Shown: piece after piece, positions 1 to 5,742 of the stretch
Numbering within the stretch: the stretch's first letter is position 1
Layout of the letters: each line of letters opens with the position of its first letter
Source: Quadrisphaera sp.
GTDB taxonomy: Bacteria; Actinomycetota; Actinomycetes; Actinomycetales; Quadrisphaeraceae
Length of the DNA stretch: 8,631 bases
NCBI GenBank assembly: GCA_029258695.1
Contig: JARIBR010000014.1
Location: 1-8,631, forward strand
Reading direction: 5' to 3'
Position numbers and translations under genes: made by a program
Notes under the pieces: model-generated
Seen by the model: the letters and a program-made list of their open reading frames with translations, nothing else
What the model was told of the DNA's origin: nothing
Databases searched by the model: none

Positions 1-802
1 AGTGGTTGCGCGCCTCCGTCAGGGGCAGCCCCGTCTCCTGCGCGAGGAGCTCGATGACGCGCTGCGGGAACCCGGCCGGGGTGTTGATGCCGGTGCCGAC
101 CGCGGTGCCGCCGAGGGGGACCTCCGCGACCCGCGGCAGCGCCGCCTGCACCCGCTCCACGCCGTAGCGCACCGCGGCCGCGTACCCCCCGAGCTCCTGG
201 CCGAGGGTCACCGGCGTCGCGTCCATGAGGTGGGTGCGACCGGCCTTGACGACGTCGGCGAACTCGTCGGCCTTGCGCTCGAAGGCCTCGGCGAGGTGGG
301 TGAGCGCGGGCACGAGGTCACCGACGAGGGCCGCCGCGGCGGCGACGTGCACCGAGGTCGGGAAGACGTCGTTGCTCGACTGCGAGGCGTTGACGTGGTC
401 GTTGGGGTGGACCTCGCGCCCCAGCGACCGCGTCGCCAGCGTCGCGATGACCTCGTTGGCGTTCATGTTCGACGACGTGCCGGACCCCGTCTGGAAGACG
501 TCGACCGGGAACTGCTCGTCGTGCTCCCCGCGGGCGACGGCGCTCGCGGCCTCGACGATGGCCTGGGCGAGGTCGTCGGGCAGGACGCCCAGCTCGGCGT
601 TGGCCCGCGCGGCCGCCGCCTTGACCTGGGCGAGCGCGGCGACGTGGCTGCTCTCCAGCGGCGTGCCCGAGATGGGGAAGTTCTCCACCGCGCGCTGGGT
701 CTGGGCGCTGTACAGAGCGCTGGCCGGCACCCGCACCTCGCCCATCGTGTCGTGCTCGATGCGGAACTGAGGGTCGTCGTCGGTCTCCGAGGGGCTGCTC
801 AT
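1..802 (-). CDS. fumC: Class II fumarate hydratase (fumarase C), C-terminal part outside window
   Basis: Interconverts fumarate and L-malate in the TCA cycle; the iron-independent class II enzyme is a cytosolic homotetramer. Seen: 267 codons from the ATG at 802, then the frame runs off base 1. Family motifs in order are [14 protein letters not shown] (residues 105-118), [14 protein letters not shown] (132-145), [16 protein letters not shown] with His191 (equivalent to the catalytic-site His188 of E. coli FumC) and [10 protein letters not shown]. The mobile loop with the catalytic serine (GSSxMPxKxN) lies in the missing part, roughly 200 residues judged from the usual length of about 465. The start is 20 bases after the stop of the SAM-fold gene, so co-transcription is likely. 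No good Shine-Dalgarno is visible. A GTG at 820 is an in-frame alternative start. A CACGAT at 814-809 sits where a leaderless -10 would be but lacks the first T. Confidence 0.96.
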   Translation of the reverse strand, partial: MSSPSETDDDPQFRIEHDTMGEVRVPASALYSAQTQRAVENFPISGTPLESSHVAALAQVKAAAARANAELGVLPDDLAQAIVEAASAVARGEHDEQFPVDVFQTGSGTSSNMNANEVIATLATRSLGREVHPNDHVNASQSSNDVFPTSVHVAAAAALVGDLVPALTHLAEAFERKADEFADVVKAGRTHLMDATPVTLGQELGGYAAAVRYGVERVQAALPRVAEVPLGGTAVGTGINTPAGFPQRVIELLAQETGLPLTEARNH

Positions 803-822
803 GGCCCCATCGTGGCGCACGA

Positions 823-1746
823 TCAGCGGCGGTGCGCCAGGTGCACCCAGTAGGAGAGGTCGCGGCCGCCCCGCACCACCGGGGTGTGCCGCACGACGGC
901 GGGACCGACGGCCTCCTCGAGGGCGCGGGTCAGCCCGGGGGCGGCCTGGGCGCTCCACACCGCGAGCACCCCGCCGCGGCGCAGCGGCGCGGCGGCCACG
1001 GCCAGGCCCTCGGGCGCGTAGAGACCGGCGTTGGAGTCGGCCACGAGGAAGCCAGGACCGTTGTCCACGTCGAGGAGCACCGCGTCGACGCCCTCGCCGG
1101 CCATGCCGGCGAGCACGGCGGCGACGTCCCCGACCACCACCTGCACGCGGGGGTCGTCCAGCGTGCCCGCGGTCGCGGGCACCAGTCCTCCGCGGTTCCA
1201 CGCGACGACGGCCGGCTCGATCTCCACGACGCTCACGCGGGCGCTCGGGCCGAGGCGGTCGTCGTCGAGCAGCGCGCGGACGGTGAAGGCCATGCCCAGC
1301 CCGCCCACGACGACGTGGAGCGATTTGGCTGTGGGGATCGGTGGCGGCGTGGGCGCAGATCCCGGTGTGGCGGTCGGCTCCGGCGTGTCGGTCGACCCGC
1401 GAGGACCGGGTGACCCCGAAGGTCCAGGCGTCCCGTCTGCGGCCGTGTCGCTGCGGACAAGGGCGCCAAGGGCGTCCAGCGCCTCGGTCGCGAGCGCCAC
1501 CTCGCTCTGGGCGTCCGCGTCGTCCATGACCTGCACGCCGTTGCAGACGAGCTCGGTGAGCGCACCGCGGTCCGTCCCGCGCTCGCGCAGCACCAGCTCG
1601 CCGAGCACCCCGTCGGCGCGGGCGACCTCGGTCCACGTCCCCGCGTCCCACGGCGCGGTGCCGCTCCAGGGCGCCGCACCGCCGTCCGACGCCCAGAGGT
1701 GCGATGGCTCCCGGTCGTCCCAGCCCGCGATGCCCGTGCGCGGCAT
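823..1746 (-). CDS. Spermidine synthase-like SAM-fold protein with a Pro/Gly-rich insert
   Basis: Resembles short actinobacterial proteins annotated as spermidine synthase. They have a Rossmann fold that binds (decarboxylated) S-adenosylmethionine; the true substrate is unknown. With the ATG at 1746 it has 307 residues: an N-terminal strand-rich part (GELVLRERG near 49-57, [10 protein letters not shown] near 67-76), a disordered Pro/Gly/Thr-rich stretch at 102-141, then the fold with VVGGLGMAF (146-154), [13 protein letters not shown] (173-185), [10 protein letters not shown] (203-212) and [12 protein letters not shown] (221-232). The usual aminopropyltransferase signature DxxDPxGP is replaced by DVDNGPG, so aminopropyl transfer is doubtful. 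Thirteen of the 40 codons in the insert end in A or T, unlike the rest. The start is uncertain: in-frame GTGs at 1782 (overlapping the carbonic anhydrase stop as GTGA), 1767 and 1752 are possible. It lies between carbonic anhydrase and fumC in one probable operon. Confidence 0.82.
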   Translation of the reverse strand: MPRTGIAGWDDREPSHLWASDGGAAPWSGTAPWDAGTWTEVARADGVLGELVLRERGTDRGALTELVCNGVQVMDDADAQSEVALATEALDALGALVRSDTAADGTPGPSGSPGPRGSTDTPEPTATPGSAPTPPPIPTAKSLHVVVGGLGMAFTVRALLDDDRLGPSARVSVVEIEPAVVAWNRGGLVPATAGTLDDPRVQVVVGDVAAVLAGMAGEGVDAVLLDVDNGPGFLVADSNAGLYAPEGLAVAAAPLRRGGVLAVWSAQAAPGLTRALEEAVGPAVVRHTPVVRGGRDLSYWVHLAHRR

Positions 1747-1752
1747 CCTCAC

Positions 1753-1782
1753 GTCTCGCCCGCTCACGCCTCGCCCGCTCAC
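1753..1782 (-). repeat. 15 bp tandem duplication across the possible starts of the SAM-fold gene
   Basis: On the minus strand GTGAGCGGGCGAGRC occurs twice head to tail (1782-1768 and 1767-1753), differing at one base. Each copy begins with an in-frame GTG and the first GTG overlaps the carbonic anhydrase TGA. The duplication keeps frame ([10 protein letters not shown]) and therefore multiplies the possible starts of the downstream gene. Confidence 0.85.
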
Positions 1783-2429
1783 GGACCGAGGTCCCCCACG
1801 ACCTCGACGACGCGCGCTGCCCCACCGTGCAGGGTGTAGACGACGCCGACGATCGCGCACCGACCCGCCTCCACCGCCTCGGCCACCACCACCGAGCGCC
1901 GGGCCAGCTGGTCCACGCTCTGCAGGACGTGCTCGACGAGCACGTCCTGCGCACCGGCGCCGGCGCCGTGGCGTCGGCGCGCGTTGAGGACCGAGGGCGT
2001 CACCCGCTCGACGACGTCGCGGACGTACCCGCGCGGGAGCTCCCCGCCGTCGACCACGTCCAGCGCCGCGCCCACCGCCCCGCAGCCCTCATGACCGAGG
2101 ACCACGACGAGGGGGATCCCGAGCACGTCCACCCCGAACTCGATCGAGCCCAGCACCCCGGCGTCGGTCACGTGCCCGGCGGTGCGCACGACGAACAGGT
2201 CGCCGAGGCCCTGGTCGAAGACGATCTCGGCGGCGACCCGTGAGTCGGAGCAGCCGAAGACGAGCGCGAACGGCGCCTGACCCTGCTCCAGGGCGGCGCG
2301 GCGTGCCTGGGAGGTGTCCCCGGTCGGCGCCTGGCCCGCCACGAAGCGCTCGTTGCCGTCCAGGAGGGCGCCCCACGCCGCTGCCGGGCTGGCGGCGCGG
2401 CGGTCAGGGGTCGTCGCTGGCTCGGTCAT
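1779..2429 (-). CDS. Beta-class carbonic anhydrase
   Basis: Zinc enzyme interconverting CO2 and bicarbonate in the cytosol; it supplies bicarbonate to carboxylases. Seen: 216 residues, normal for the bacterial beta class. The zinc and active-site set is complete: CSDSR with Cys60, Asp62 and Arg64, then HEGCGA with His113 and Cys116. The N-terminal [11 protein letters not shown] (22-32) and the C-terminal [15 protein letters not shown] (194-208) are also typical. Residues 1-17 are a non-conserved Ala/Pro-rich leader with no signal-peptide hydrophobic core. The ATG at 2429 is supported by a GAGGAG Shine-Dalgarno six bases upstream. It appears to be the first gene of the run carbonic anhydrase, SAM-fold protein, fumC. 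Bicarbonate feeds anaplerotic carboxylation and so the TCA cycle; a functional link to fumC is inference from position only. Confidence 0.95.
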   Translation of the reverse strand: MTEPATTPDRRAASPAAAWGALLDGNERFVAGQAPTGDTSQARRAALEQGQAPFALVFGCSDSRVAAEIVFDQGLGDLFVVRTAGHVTDAGVLGSIEFGVDVLGIPLVVVLGHEGCGAVGAALDVVDGGELPRGYVRDVVERVTPSVLNARRRHGAGAGAQDVLVEHVLQSVDQLARRSVVVAEAVEAGRCAIVGVVYTLHGGAARVVEVVGDLGP

Positions 2430-2435
2430 GAGGAT

Positions 2436-2441
2436 CTCCTC
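2436..2441 (-). promoter_or_regulatory. Shine-Dalgarno of the carbonic anhydrase gene
   Basis: GAGGAG on the minus strand lies six bases before the ATG at 2429. It fixes that start and shows a leadered mRNA, unlike the neighbouring DUF998 gene. Confidence 0.85.
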
Positions 2442-2471
2442 GTGGAAGGGTCCGCGGGCTCGCGGGAACCC

Positions 2472-2481
2472 GTGACGTCAC
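2472..2481. promoter_or_regulatory. Perfect 10 bp palindrome GTGACGTCAC upstream of carbonic anhydrase
   Basis: A perfect inverted repeat without spacer lies about 43 bases upstream of the carbonic anhydrase start and about 17 bases downstream of a possible -10 (2503-2498). The position suits a repressor operator. The spacing does not fit CRP/GlxR sites (TGTGA-N6-TCACA), and I do not recognise the regulator. It could be chance. Confidence 0.35.
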
Positions 2482-2497
2482 CGACCGGGCCGGGGCG

Positions 2498-2503
2498 ATG
2501 CTA
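2498..2503 (-). promoter_or_regulatory. Possible -10 hexamer TAGCAT for the carbonic anhydrase operon
   Basis: TAGCAT matches TAnnnT and its first three bases are the TAG stop of the DUF998 gene. Transcription would begin near 2491 and give a leader of about 62 bases that contains the palindrome and the GAGGAG Shine-Dalgarno. No convincing -35 is seen at 16-18 bp spacing. Confidence 0.35.
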
Positions 2504-3265
2504 GCGCTGCGCCGACCTGCTCGACCGGCCCAGAGCGCCGCCCTGCTCGACCGGCCCAGAGCGCCGGGGAGCTCCAGGTGCCCGCTCGGTCGCGAGGGCC
2601 ACGCCGAGCACGGCGAGCCAGACGATCGCGAGGGTCGCGGCCACGTGCTCCAGCACGCCACCCGCGTGCGTCCTGATCTGCAGCAGCGCGATCACCCCTC
2701 CGCCGCCGGCCACGAGCGCGACGCTCGCGCCCACCCCGAGCGAGAACCGGGCGACCCAGCGCGGGAGGTCGGAGAACGTGGTCTGGAGCATCGCGACGCA
2801 CGCGGCGACGAACCCGAGCGTTGCGACGACGACGTGCGCGAGGTCCTGCGCGGTGAACGCGGCGGCCCCCGGGACGGGGCAGCCCGCGGTGCAGGGGATC
2901 TGGGAGGCGAGGGCGAACGCTGCGCTCGCCACGGCCAGCGTCAGCGTCGGTGCCCAGGCCCCCACCAGCGGCGCACGCGAGCGCACCCCGCGCGCGGCCC
3001 ACGCGACGGCCGCCCCGCCCCCCGCGACGAGCAGCAGGCCCACCGTGAGGGCGGGGGCCGTGGGCATGCCCTCGGCGCCCAGCTCGCTGACGTAGAGGGG
3101 CTCGGTGAGCGACAGGCTCGCGGCCCAGATGACCAGCAGGCCGGCGCACGCGAGCGCCGCCCCGACGAGCCCGACGCACCTGGGGGACTCGGCACGCCCG
3201 AGGAGCTCGACGGTCCTGACGGCCGACGGCGCACGTCGGTCGTGTCCCGCCGCAGGTGCCCTCAC
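2501..3265 (-). CDS. DUF998-type six-helix membrane protein
   Basis: Function unknown. Seen: 254 residues with six hydrophobic segments near 31-51, 71-91, 100-122, 141-163, 174-195 and 204-226, so an integral membrane protein. YVSELGAEGMPTAP (58-71), after the first helix, and CTAGCP (Cys125, Cys129) before the fourth resemble the DUF998 family; this is recognition from memory. The GTG start at 3265 has no usable Shine-Dalgarno, but TACCCT ends exactly at -7, so a leaderless mRNA is likely. The C-terminal tail (from about 228) is hydrophilic, and its last 20 or so residues come from a 26 bp-period duplication that shifted the frame. The gene ends 72 bases before the carbonic anhydrase start on the same strand. 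An enzymatic or transport role cannot be assigned. Confidence 0.85.
   Translation of the reverse strand: MRAPAAGHDRRAPSAVRTVELLGRAESPRCVGLVGAALACAGLLVIWAASLSLTEPLYVSELGAEGMPTAPALTVGLLLVAGGGAAVAWAARGVRSRAPLVGAWAPTLTLAVASAAFALASQIPCTAGCPVPGAAAFTAQDLAHVVVATLGFVAACVAMLQTTFSDLPRWVARFSLGVGASVALVAGGGGVIALLQIRTHAGGVLEHVAATLAIVWLAVLGVALATERAPGAPRRSGPVEQGGALGRSSRSAQR
2516..2566 (-). repeat. 25 bp direct repeat, period 26, in the 3' end of the DUF998 gene
   Basis: The same 25 bases occur at 2516-2540 and 2542-2566. Because the period is not a multiple of three, the copies are read in different frames (SGPVEQG, then LGRSSR). Removing one period would restore a frame ending at a TGA at 2480-2478, giving a tail that reads SGPVEQVGAALASPRPGR. 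The duplication therefore looks recent and has changed the C-terminus and stop codon. Confidence 0.9.
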
Positions 3266-3271
3266 CCCCGC

Positions 3272-3277
3272 AGGGTA
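3272..3277 (-). promoter_or_regulatory. Leaderless -10 hexamer TACCCT of the DUF998 gene
   Basis: On the minus strand TACCCT is followed by six bases and the GTG start, so the final T is at -7. This is the geometry of leaderless actinobacterial transcripts, in which the start codon is the 5' end of the mRNA. No clear -35 is visible. Confidence 0.6.
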
Positions 3278-3316
3278 CGAACCCCGCGGCGCTGCAGCCG
3301 GTGCGCCACCTGGTCA

Positions 3317-3348
3317 CCCGCCTGCCCGCCCGCCCGCCCGCCTGCCCG
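3317..3348. repeat. GCCC simple-sequence tract between divergent genes
   Basis: A C-rich tract of CCCG units, with CCCGCCTGCCCG at both ends (3317-3328 and 3337-3348). It lies in the 197 bp gap between the divergent DUF998 and DUF4245 genes. Nothing coding is supported in this gap. Confidence 0.8.
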
Positions 3349-3429
3349 TCCGGCACCCACCACCTGCAGCCCGCGACCGGGTCAGCGCGTCGGCCGTGCG
3401 GGTCGCCCAGGTGTCGCGGAGATCACTCA

Positions 3430-3461
3430 GCCACCGTCCGGTGGCGGTGGGAGACTTCTCC
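3430..3461 (+). promoter_or_regulatory. Two hairpins just before the DUF4245 gene start
   Basis: GCCACC-gtcc-GGTGGC (3430-3445) is a perfect six-pair hairpin. GGAGA-ct-TCTCC (3450-3461) is a second, tight inverted repeat that includes most of the only plausible Shine-Dalgarno (GGGAG, 3449-3453). Folding could hide the ribosome site, or the first repeat could be an operator. Both roles are inference, and short inverted repeats are frequent at this GC content. Confidence 0.3.
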
Positions 3462-3462
3462 G

Positions 3463-4155
3463 GTGAGCACCCCTGCGCCCCGGAGCGCCGACGCACCGGG
3501 GGCGAGCGCCTCACCGGCGCGCCCCTCGGGCACCGAGCCCCCCAGCGCGGACCCTGCCGGCACCGGCACCGGCACCGGCACCGGCACCACGGGCGCCGCT
3601 GCGGGGCGGGCGGCTCCGGCCCGGCGTCGAGGCGGTGGTACCGCCGCGGACATGGTGCGCTCGCTGCTCGTCATCGTGGCGCTCGTCGCCGTGGTCGTCA
3701 TCGCCGTGCCCAGGCCCCAGGGGCGCATCCAGGAGCCCGTCGACGTGCCCGACGTCGTCGCGCAGGCCAGGGCCGCGCAGATCGACGTGAGCGCGCCGGA
3801 CGTCCCCGAGTCCTGGACGCCGAACCTCGCCACCTTCAGGCCGGACGCCCAGGAGGGGCTGCCGACGCTGAGCGTGGGCTACGTGACGCCGGAGGGGACC
3901 TACGCGGGGCTGCGCGCCACCCGAGGAGCCACCCCGACGTGGACGCAGACGGTGACCGCCGACGGTGAGGAGGCCGCCGAGGACCCCGTCGTGGACGTCG
4001 AGGGGGAGCCCTGGCAGCGCCTGACCACCGAGGAGAGCGAGGAGCGCAGCAGCCTGCTGCTCACCCGGGACGGCACGACGTACGTCGTCACCGGGACCGT
4101 CCCCCTCGAGGACCTCACCGACGTGGCCGCCCAGGTCGTCCCCCCGAGCAGCTGA
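3463..4155 (+). CDS. DUF4245-type single-pass membrane protein
   Basis: Function unknown. With GTG at 3463 it has 230 residues. Residues 1-63 are disordered, Ala/Pro/Gly-rich and include a Gly-Thr repeat (33-42). A basic patch (PARRRGG, 52-58) precedes ADMVRSLLVIVALVAVVVIAV, giving a transmembrane helix near 65-83 with the N-terminus probably inside. The outer domain (about 84-230) carries PESWTPNLATF (115-125), LPTLSVGYVTPEGTYAGL (133-150), WQRL and TYVVTGTVPLEDL, which match my memory of DUF4245. A member is encoded next to glpX in M. tuberculosis (Rv1100, recalled). The start is supported by GGGAG nine bases upstream. An ATG at 3652 would remove only the disordered leader, and a GTG at 3256 would run antisense into the DUF998 gene. 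It converges on glpX. Confidence 0.86.
   Translation: MSTPAPRSADAPGASASPARPSGTEPPSADPAGTGTGTGTGTTGAAAGRAAPARRRGGGTAADMVRSLLVIVALVAVVVIAVPRPQGRIQEPVDVPDVVAQARAAQIDVSAPDVPESWTPNLATFRPDAQEGLPTLSVGYVTPEGTYAGLRATRGATPTWTQTVTADGEEAAEDPVVDVEGEPWQRLTTEESEERSSLLLTRDGTTYVVTGTVPLEDLTDVAAQVVPPSS
3559..3588 (+). repeat. Five tandem GGCACC hexamers inside the DUF4245 gene
   Basis: Five perfect copies encode (Gly-Thr)5 in the disordered N-terminal part, before the membrane helix. Gain or loss of units keeps the frame, so it could vary in length between strains but would not switch the gene on and off. Confidence 0.95.
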
Positions 4156-4216
4156 CCGCGTCGTGCGGCCCGCGGTCCCGCGAGCAGCTGACCGCGTCAG
4201 GCAGCCCGCAGCCTCC
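4145..4216 (+). repeat. 36 bp tandem duplication over the DUF4245 stop codon
   Basis: An identical 18-mer (cgagcagctgaccgcgtc) lies at 4145-4162 and 4181-4198. The 18 bases after each copy still match at 11 positions, so this is a partly diverged 36 bp tandem unit. The first copy holds the TGA stop, and the second copy carries another TGA in the same frame. Confidence 0.85.
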
Positions 4217-4250
4217 GCGCGGCGAGGTCCTCACGCCGGAGGCAGCGGTG

Positions 4251-4315
4251 GCCCCGTCCGGACCGACGTCTCGGCCGGTCACCGTCTGGACCGACGTCTC
4301 GGTCGCCCCGTCCGG
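4251..4315. terminator. Paired hairpins between convergent genes, possible bidirectional terminator
   Basis: GGACCGACGTCTCGG occurs at 4260-4274 and 4288-4302, flanked outside by GCCCCGTCCGG at 4251-4261 and 4305-4315. Each core folds: CCGG-A-CCGA-cgtc-TCGG-CCGG (4258-4278, one bulged A) and GACCGA-cgtc-TCGGTC (4289-4304). They sit in the 169 bp between the DUF4245 stop and the glpX stop. There is no T-run, so this would be a GC-rich hairpin terminator of the kind proposed for actinomycetes. The rest of the gap shows no gene. Confidence 0.45.
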
Positions 4316-4324
4316 GCGCAGTCC

Positions 4325-5335
4325 TCAGCCGGCGGGAGCGTCGGCGTCGGAGACCTCGCTGAGCTTGGAGAGCCGGTGCTGTGCGGTGATGACCCGGGAG
4401 GTCCCCGACCGGCTGCGGGTGACCAGCGACTGCGTCGACACGGAGTCGGGCCGGTAGCGCACGCCATGGGCGAGCTCGCTGTCGGTGATGCCCGTCGCGA
4501 CGAAGAAGACGTCGTCGCCGCTCACGAGGTCCTTCGTCGACAGGACCGCGTCGAGGTCCAGCCCGGCGTCGAGGGCCTTGCGGCGCTCGGCCTCGTCGGT
4601 GGGGGCGAGCCGCGCCTGGATCGTCCCGCCCAGGCACGTCACGGCGCACGCGCTGATGATCCCCTCGGGCGTGCCGCCGATGCCGAGGAGGATGTCGACC
4701 CCTGAGCCCTCGCGGACCGCCAGGACCGACCCGGCGACGTCGCCGTCGGTGATGAGGCGGATGCGGGCCCCGGCGGCGCGCACCTCCTCGATGAGCGTGG
4801 CGTGGCGCGGACGGTCCAGGACCATGACGGTGACGTCCTGCTGGCGGATGGACTTCGCCTTCGCCACGCGGGCGATGTTGTCGGCGACGGGAGCCGCGAG
4901 GTCCACGACGTCAGCGGCCTCGGGACCGACGACGAGCTTGTCCATGTAGAAGACCGCGCTGGGGTCGAACATGGAGCCGCGGTCGGCGACGGCGAGCACC
5001 GCGATGGCCCCGGGCATGCCCTGGGCGGTGAGGGTGGTGCCGTCCACCGGGTCGACCGCGACGTCGCACTCCGGGCCGTTCCCGTCACCGACCTTCTCGC
5101 CGTTGTAGAGCATCGGCGCCTCGTCCTTCTCGCCCTCGCCGATGACCACGGTGCCGGACATCTGCACCGTGGAGATGATCGAGCGCATCGCGTTGACGGC
5201 GGCGCCGTCGGCGGCGTTCTTGTCCCCGCGGCCCACCCACCGCCCCGCGGACATGGCGGCGGCCTCCGTGGCCCGGACGAGCTCGAGGGCGAGGTTGCGG
5301 TCCGGACGAAGCGTGTCGTCGCGTGGGGGGGCCAT
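4325..5335 (-). CDS. glpX: Class II fructose-1,6-bisphosphatase
   Basis: Hydrolyses fructose 1,6-bisphosphate to fructose 6-phosphate and phosphate, the committed step of gluconeogenesis; cytosolic and divalent-metal dependent. Seen: 336 residues, normal for GlpX. Metal and substrate motifs in order are GRGDKNAAD (36-43 region, Asp38), [11 protein letters not shown] (66-76), DPVDGT (95-100), ITDGD (195-199) and GIGGTPEG (218-225, with Glu224). They correspond to the metal ligands Asp33, Glu57, Asp85, Asp88 and Glu213 of E. coli GlpX. Residues beyond about 300 form a short Ser/Arg-rich tail. The ATG at 5335 is chosen because AGGAG lies eight bases upstream; the GTG at 5344 would overlap that Shine-Dalgarno. 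It starts 59 bases after xseB on the same strand, so it may be read through from xseAB or from a TAGGGT -10 overlapping the xseB stop. Confidence 0.96.
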   Translation of the reverse strand: MAPPRDDTLRPDRNLALELVRATEAAAMSAGRWVGRGDKNAADGAAVNAMRSIISTVQMSGTVVIGEGEKDEAPMLYNGEKVGDGNGPECDVAVDPVDGTTLTAQGMPGAIAVLAVADRGSMFDPSAVFYMDKLVVGPEAADVVDLAAPVADNIARVAKAKSIRQQDVTVMVLDRPRHATLIEEVRAAGARIRLITDGDVAGSVLAVREGSGVDILLGIGGTPEGIISACAVTCLGGTIQARLAPTDEAERRKALDAGLDLDAVLSTKDLVSGDDVFFVATGITDSELAHGVRYRPDSVSTQSLVTRSRSGTSRVITAQHRLSKLSEVSDADAPAG

Positions 5336-5343
5336 GGCGCTCA

Positions 5344-5348
5344 CTCCT
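5344..5348 (-). promoter_or_regulatory. Shine-Dalgarno of glpX
   Basis: AGGAG on the minus strand, eight bases before the ATG at 5335. It decides that start over the upstream in-frame GTG at 5344. Confidence 0.85.
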
Positions 5349-5391
5349 GTGTGACGGCTGGTGACCGGAGCTCGGACGGCCCGGTGGTCAG

Positions 5392-5397
5392 ACCCTA
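5392..5397 (-). promoter_or_regulatory. Possible -10 hexamer TAGGGT for glpX
   Basis: TAGGGT fits TAnnnT and contains the TAG stop of xseB. It would start transcription near 5385, leaving a leader of about 50 bases with the AGGAG site. No clear -35 is seen, and the match could be incidental because the stop codon supplies the TA. Confidence 0.25.
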
Positions 5398-5742
5398 GTC
5401 ATCCGCACGGTCCGCTGCAGGGCCCTGCGCGCCGATCGGGCCGCCGGAAGCTGGAACGTCACCCGCAGCGTCACCCGCAGATCGAGCGTCGAGGCGCGCC
5501 CGTGCCCCGTCGAGCCACTGCTGGCACCGCGCGGCGAGGGCCTCGCCGCGCTCCCACAGCGCCAGGGACGCCTCCAGGGGCTCACCGCCCGCCTCGAGGC
5601 GTCGCACCACGTCCACGAGCTCGTCGCGCGCGGACTCGTAGCTCAGGGAGGCCACGTCGCGCGAGGCTGGGCTCGGGGGGGCCGGGTCGACATCGGCGGC
5701 GTGCTCGGCGCGGTCCTCGGTCGGGGCGGTGCTCTGGCTCAT
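5395..5742 (-). CDS. xseB: Exodeoxyribonuclease VII small subunit
   Basis: Small subunit of exonuclease VII. Several copies bind one XseA and are needed for the activity that degrades single-stranded DNA to short oligonucleotides. Seen: 115 residues. The conserved two-helix core is at 33-86 ([18 protein letters not shown], then [17 protein letters not shown], then ARLD). It is flanked by a disordered 30-residue N-terminus and a 29-residue Ala/Gly/Asp-rich tail, making it longer than the usual 70-90 residues. The ATG at 5742 overlaps the xseA TGA as ATGA, indicating translational coupling and matched subunit supply. The tail contains an in-frame 12 bp duplication (AGDAAGD) and many T-ending codons. 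Confidence 0.94.
   Translation of the reverse strand: MSQSTAPTEDRAEHAADVDPAPPSPASRDVASLSYESARDELVDVVRRLEAGGEPLEASLALWERGEALAARCQQWLDGARARLDARSAGDAAGDVPASGGPIGAQGPAADRADD
5457..5480 (-). repeat. 12 bp tandem duplication in the xseB tail
   Basis: CGTCACCCGCAG (plus strand) occurs at 5457-5468 and 5469-5480. It adds four residues in frame (AGD-AAGD) in the non-conserved tail. Confidence 0.85.

Noticed and set aside
2..853. Plus-strand open frame of 283 codons across the fumC region
   Set aside because: It is antisense to fumC, whose conserved motifs are unmistakable. Its product is low-complexity Arg/Gly/Val, typical of antisense frames in high-GC DNA.
3317..3348. GCCC tract as a CRISPR or origin-type repeat
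   Set aside because: Units are 4 bp with no unique spacers or AT-rich element; it is simple-sequence DNA.
2478..3356. Minus-strand frame of 292 codons overlapping the DUF998 gene
   Set aside because: Most of it is an Arg-rich shadow of the membrane protein. Only its last part is informative, as it shows the tail the gene would have without the 26 bp duplication.
3559..3588. GGCACC repeat as a phase-variation switch
   Set aside because: The hexamer length keeps the reading frame, and it is inside the coding part, so copy changes only alter linker length.
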